Positions 61,798-64,000 of a stretch of DNA of 64,000 nt are shown one piece after another. The notes under the pieces are model-generated. The model ran no database searches. It saw only the letters and a program-made list of their open reading frames with translations, and was not told the origin of the DNA. Position numbers and translations under genes: made by a program. The stretch spans positions 1 to 64,000 of the forward strand of contig UQKV01000007.1 of assembly GCA_900541665.1 (NCBI GenBank), in the 5' to 3' direction. The stretch's first letter is position 1, and each line of letters starts with the position of its first letter. Origin of the DNA: an uncultured Collinsella sp. Lineage in GTDB: Bacteria; Actinomycetota; Coriobacteriia; Coriobacteriales; Coriobacteriaceae.

Positions 61798-62631
61798 TTA
61801 GCGGATGATGGTCGCGCCGGTCTTGTGCGAAACGTAGACAGCGGCCTTGTTGATCGCGACGTTGATGAGGATGTAGATGACCGCGATAACCAGGTAGACC
61901 GACACGAGGGCGTCGTAGTTGGTAATGAGCACGCGGGCGTTTTGCATGAGATCGGGGTAGCTCACCACATAGGCGACGGTGGTGTCTTTGACTACGACCA
62001 CAAGCTGTGAAATCAAGGACGGAATGATAAACCGGATAGCCTGCGGCAACACGATTTTAAAGGTGATTTTAGCTTTGGAGAGACCGAGTGCCTGGGCTGC
62101 CTCGACCTGACCGCGCGGCACGGCGTTGACGCCGGCGCGGAAGATCTCGGCAAGTACACCGGCTGCAGCAAGCGCGACGGGAAGCGTGAGCATCCAAAAC
62201 GACGGCAGCGCGATCTTGTACTGGGGCAGCACCAAAAAGAAGAAGTAGATGAACAGCAGGCTCGGCACGCCGCGGAAGAAATCGGTGAGCACGCGGCAGA
62301 CCAGCTGCAGCGGCTTGATGCCGCTGGTGCGGCCGAGCATAAGGGCTAAGCCCAGTACCAGCGCAATGACGCCGGCGGTGAGTGCGACTTTAACGGTGCC
62401 CTCAAAGCCGGCAAGCAGGAACTTCCAGGTGGTGAGGTGCGTAAAGAAATACCAGTAGTGGACTGAAAGCTGACCGGTCACATAAAAGCGCTGCAGGACC
62501 AGAGCGATGAGCGCGGCCACGGCAACGAGCGAAATGGCGGTGCCGATGCGGATCTTGGCGCGCATCTTGGGGCCGGGAGCCTCGTAGAGCGCATCGCGCA
62601 TGGTAAGTGCAGGGGAGGAATGCTTGCTCAT
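61798..62631 (-). CDS. Polar amino acid ABC permease 2
   Basis: A 277-residue permease of the HisMQ/GlnP type. It has about five or six TM segments, and the EAA-type loop is visible (GQVEAAQALGLSKAKITFKIVLPQA). A 35-residue polar N-terminus precedes the first TM. It overlaps the next upstream permease gene by 4 bp. Two different permeases imply a heteromeric channel. Confidence 0.92.
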   Translation of the reverse strand: MSKHSSPALTMRDALYEAPGPKMRAKIRIGTAISLVAVAALIALVLQRFYVTGQLSVHYWYFFTHLTTWKFLLAGFEGTVKVALTAGVIALVLGLALMLGRTSGIKPLQLVCRVLTDFFRGVPSLLFIYFFFLVLPQYKIALPSFWMLTLPVALAAAGVLAEIFRAGVNAVPRGQVEAAQALGLSKAKITFKIVLPQAIRFIIPSLISQLVVVVKDTTVAYVVSYPDLMQNARVLITNYDALVSVYLVIAVIYILINVAINKAAVYVSHKTGATIIR

Positions 62632-63287
62632 CGGAGGATCCTCACCTTCTTATCGACGTAGTTGCCAATGTGGCTCACCACAAAGGCCGTGCCCAGGTAG
62701 CCGAGCGCCGAGATAAAGAACGCGGCGACGCCGCCAAGTGAGCGCGTGTTGATATAGCTCACCACGCCGGTGAGCTCCTGCGGTTTAAGCGGCACCTGGC
62801 TGCCGAGCGCGGTGGTGAGCATGACGGCGATAAAGAGGTTCGTCATGGGCAGCACGCTTGAGCGCAGTGCCTGCGGAATCACGATCTTGGCGAGGATGCG
62901 ATTGAAGCTCATGCCCAGCGAGCGGGCAGCTTCCACCTGGCCGACGCCGACGGTGTTGATGCCACTCATGAAGTTCTCGGAGCCAAAGGCCGAGCCCAAA
63001 AGGACCGTAGCGACGATAACGCAGGTGCGGTAGGGCAGAACGACCTTGAGCGGCGGCAGCGCGTAGACGACGATGATGAGCAGCGCGATGCCGGGGATGT
63101 TACGGAAGACCTGGACATACAGGTCGCCAAAGACGCGCAGCGGCTTGAGCGGCGACACGCGCATCACAGTGACGGCGACGGCCAGCACCATGGCGATGGC
63201 AAACGACTCAAGCGTCATGCCCCAGGTTGCTAGCAGCGCGTCGATATAGTTCTGGCCATAGAGCGACCAGAGCTCGGAGAGACTCAT
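62628..63287 (-). CDS. Polar amino acid ABC permease 1
   Basis: A 219-residue permease of the HisMQ/GlnP type with the EAA loop GQVEAARSLGMSFNRILAKIVIPQA and about five TM segments. Its stop overlaps the start of permease 2. A hairpin separates it from the binding-protein gene, which commonly lets the binding protein be made in excess. Confidence 0.93.
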   Translation of the reverse strand: MSLSELWSLYGQNYIDALLATWGMTLESFAIAMVLAVAVTVMRVSPLKPLRVFGDLYVQVFRNIPGIALLIIVVYALPPLKVVLPYRTCVIVATVLLGSAFGSENFMSGINTVGVGQVEAARSLGMSFNRILAKIVIPQALRSSVLPMTNLFIAVMLTTALGSQVPLKPQELTGVVSYINTRSLGGVAAFFISALGYLGTAFVVSHIGNYVDKKVRILR

Positions 63288-63311
63288 GCGGACCTCCCGC
63301 CGATAAGGAAA

Positions 63312-63337
63312 GGGGCTCCCGTGTGTACGGAAGCCCC
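63312..63337 (-). terminator. Partial terminator between binding protein and permease genes
   Basis: GGGGCTCCCGT (63312-63322) with ACGGAAGCCCC (63327-63337) forms a stem with one mismatch. On the minus strand it is followed by TTTCCTT, which should give partial termination. Confidence 0.65.
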
Positions 63338-63426
63338 GACAACTCAGTGAGGAAACAGTTTAGCGCAATAAAGCGAATCGTGCGTTTCCGTATGGTTTCG
63401 CAGCGGCTGATGCCCAGCTTGCGAGC

Positions 63427-64000
63427 TTAGGCGCCGACCTCGGGGAGCTCGGGAACATTGGTGTCGCCCGTACGGTCGCCAATGCAGATCTGCCACAGCT
63501 CGGTCCAGGTGCCATCGTCCTCGATCTTCTTAAGGAAGTCGTTGACAAAGGCGACGCCGTCGGAATCGAGCGGCAGGCCGATGCCGTAGGGCTCCTTGCT
63601 GCCGAAGGGCTTGCCGGCGATCTTGTACTTGCCCGGCTCGCGGACCAGGGCGCTCTGCTGCATGTTGTTATCGATGACGTAGGCGTCAACGCGACCTTGC
63701 TGGAGTGCCTGGCGGGCCTCCTCGTCGGTCTTGAACTCTTGCTGGCTGGCCTTGGGGGCGAACTCCTCCAGGATGGCGGGGCCGTTGGAGCCGGACTGGA
63801 CGGCGACGTTCTTGTCGGCCAGGTCGTCGACGCTCTTGATGTCGTCGTTATCGGCAAGCACCAGGATGGCCTGCTGCGTGTAGTAATAGGGACCGGCAAA
63901 GGAGACAAGCTTCTTGCGCTCGTCGGTGATGGTGTAGGTGGCAAAGACGGCGTCGACCTGGCCGTTCTGCAGGACGGACTCGCGCGTGTCCGAGGTCACC
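63427..64000 (-). CDS. Amino acid ABC transporter substrate-binding protein, partial
   Basis: The last 190 or so residues of a periplasmic-binding-protein-like (SBP family 3) protein; the gene runs off the right edge of the window, so signal peptide and start are not seen. Motifs: QNGQVDAVFATYTITDERKKLVSFAGPYYYTQQ, which includes the ligand-contacting region, and the YGIGLPLDSDGVAFVND block. It should be a lipoprotein delivering glutamine, glutamate or a similar amino acid to the permeases. Confidence 0.92.
   Translation of the reverse strand, partial: VTSDTRESVLQNGQVDAVFATYTITDERKKLVSFAGPYYYTQQAILVLADNDDIKSVDDLADKNVAVQSGSNGPAILEEFAPKASQQEFKTDEEARQALQQGRVDAYVIDNNMQQSALVREPGKYKIAGKPFGSKEPYGIGLPLDSDGVAFVNDFLKKIEDDGTWTELWQICIGDRTGDTNVPELPEVGA

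Overview
The window looks like chromosome from a high-GC, anaerobic Actinomycetota of the Coriobacteriia, most likely Collinsella or a close relative. This is inferred from GC-rich coding bias, fermentative genes (pyruvate formate-lyase and its activase), an agmatine deiminase module, sucrose/fructan PTS genes and the overall protein style; no rRNA or tRNA gene is present to prove it. I count 54 genes or gene fragments, one IS256-family insertion sequence, one MITE-like element and many intergenic palindromes.

Layout. 0.4-4.5 kb: a NUDIX-Vsr fusion protein diverges from a BceAB-like ABC pair. 4.8-9.2 kb: an amino-acid/agmatine permease, agmatine deiminase and DAHP synthase, separated by repeated structured elements. 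9.3-11.3 kb: repeats, a MITE-like element and an IS256 transposase. 11.3-16 kb: a MarR-controlled pair of ABC exporters. 16.2-18.1 kb: a KduD-like dehydrogenase and a KdgT-like permease. 18.6-21 kb: pyruvate formate-lyase encoded as two proteins, a catalytic core and a separate 83-residue glycyl-radical domain; its activase is at 28.2 kb. 21.3-26.9 kb: a LacI-controlled sucrose/fructan locus (two GH32 proteins and a PTS EIIBC). 27-31 kb: DegV, PFL activase, MTA/SAH nucleosidase, EngB. 31-36.4 kb: the aspartate-to-threonine pathway (thrB, thrC, lysC, asd). 36.9-44.4 kb: Ogt, a two-component system, a GyrI-like protein behind a LexA-type box, and an FtsX-type ABC transporter. 45-53.9 kb: phosphofructokinase, an Ntn-hydrolase, an M18 aminopeptidase, an antitoxin/PIN toxin pair, a 2-hydroxyacid dehydrogenase, methionine aminopeptidase, a radical SAM protein, an alpha/beta hydrolase. 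54-60 kb: a GGDEF-like/REC/HD-GYP regulator with an HPt protein, a DUF2975/YozG-like pair and an ABC-2 type transporter. 60-64 kb: a C26 peptidase and a polar amino-acid ABC transporter running off the end.

The most unusual content is between genes. At least two families of roughly 80-125 bp elements have long outer arms that differ completely from copy to copy yet stay self-complementary, around a short conserved core. Family 1 (21.0, 31.0, 36.5 and 44.8 kb, with a divergent copy at 32.1 kb) keeps GTCCTCG opposite CTGCGG and has a 3-bp helix that covaries (GAC/GTC, ACC/GGT, CAC/GTG). Its four clear copies lie 14-27 bp after a stop codon in the sense orientation. Family 2 (4.6, 6.3, 7.9 and 8.1 kb) has nested helices that also covary and is likewise sense-oriented 3' of genes. 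This pattern suggests undescribed 3'-end RNA structures or structure-dependent DNA elements. A separate REP-like repeat (hairpin with a GGGACAG loop) occurs five or six times, twice overlapping the stop codon of the upstream gene.

Starts were chosen by ribosome-binding site and family alignment from memory. No database search was possible, so family names rest on recognised motifs.
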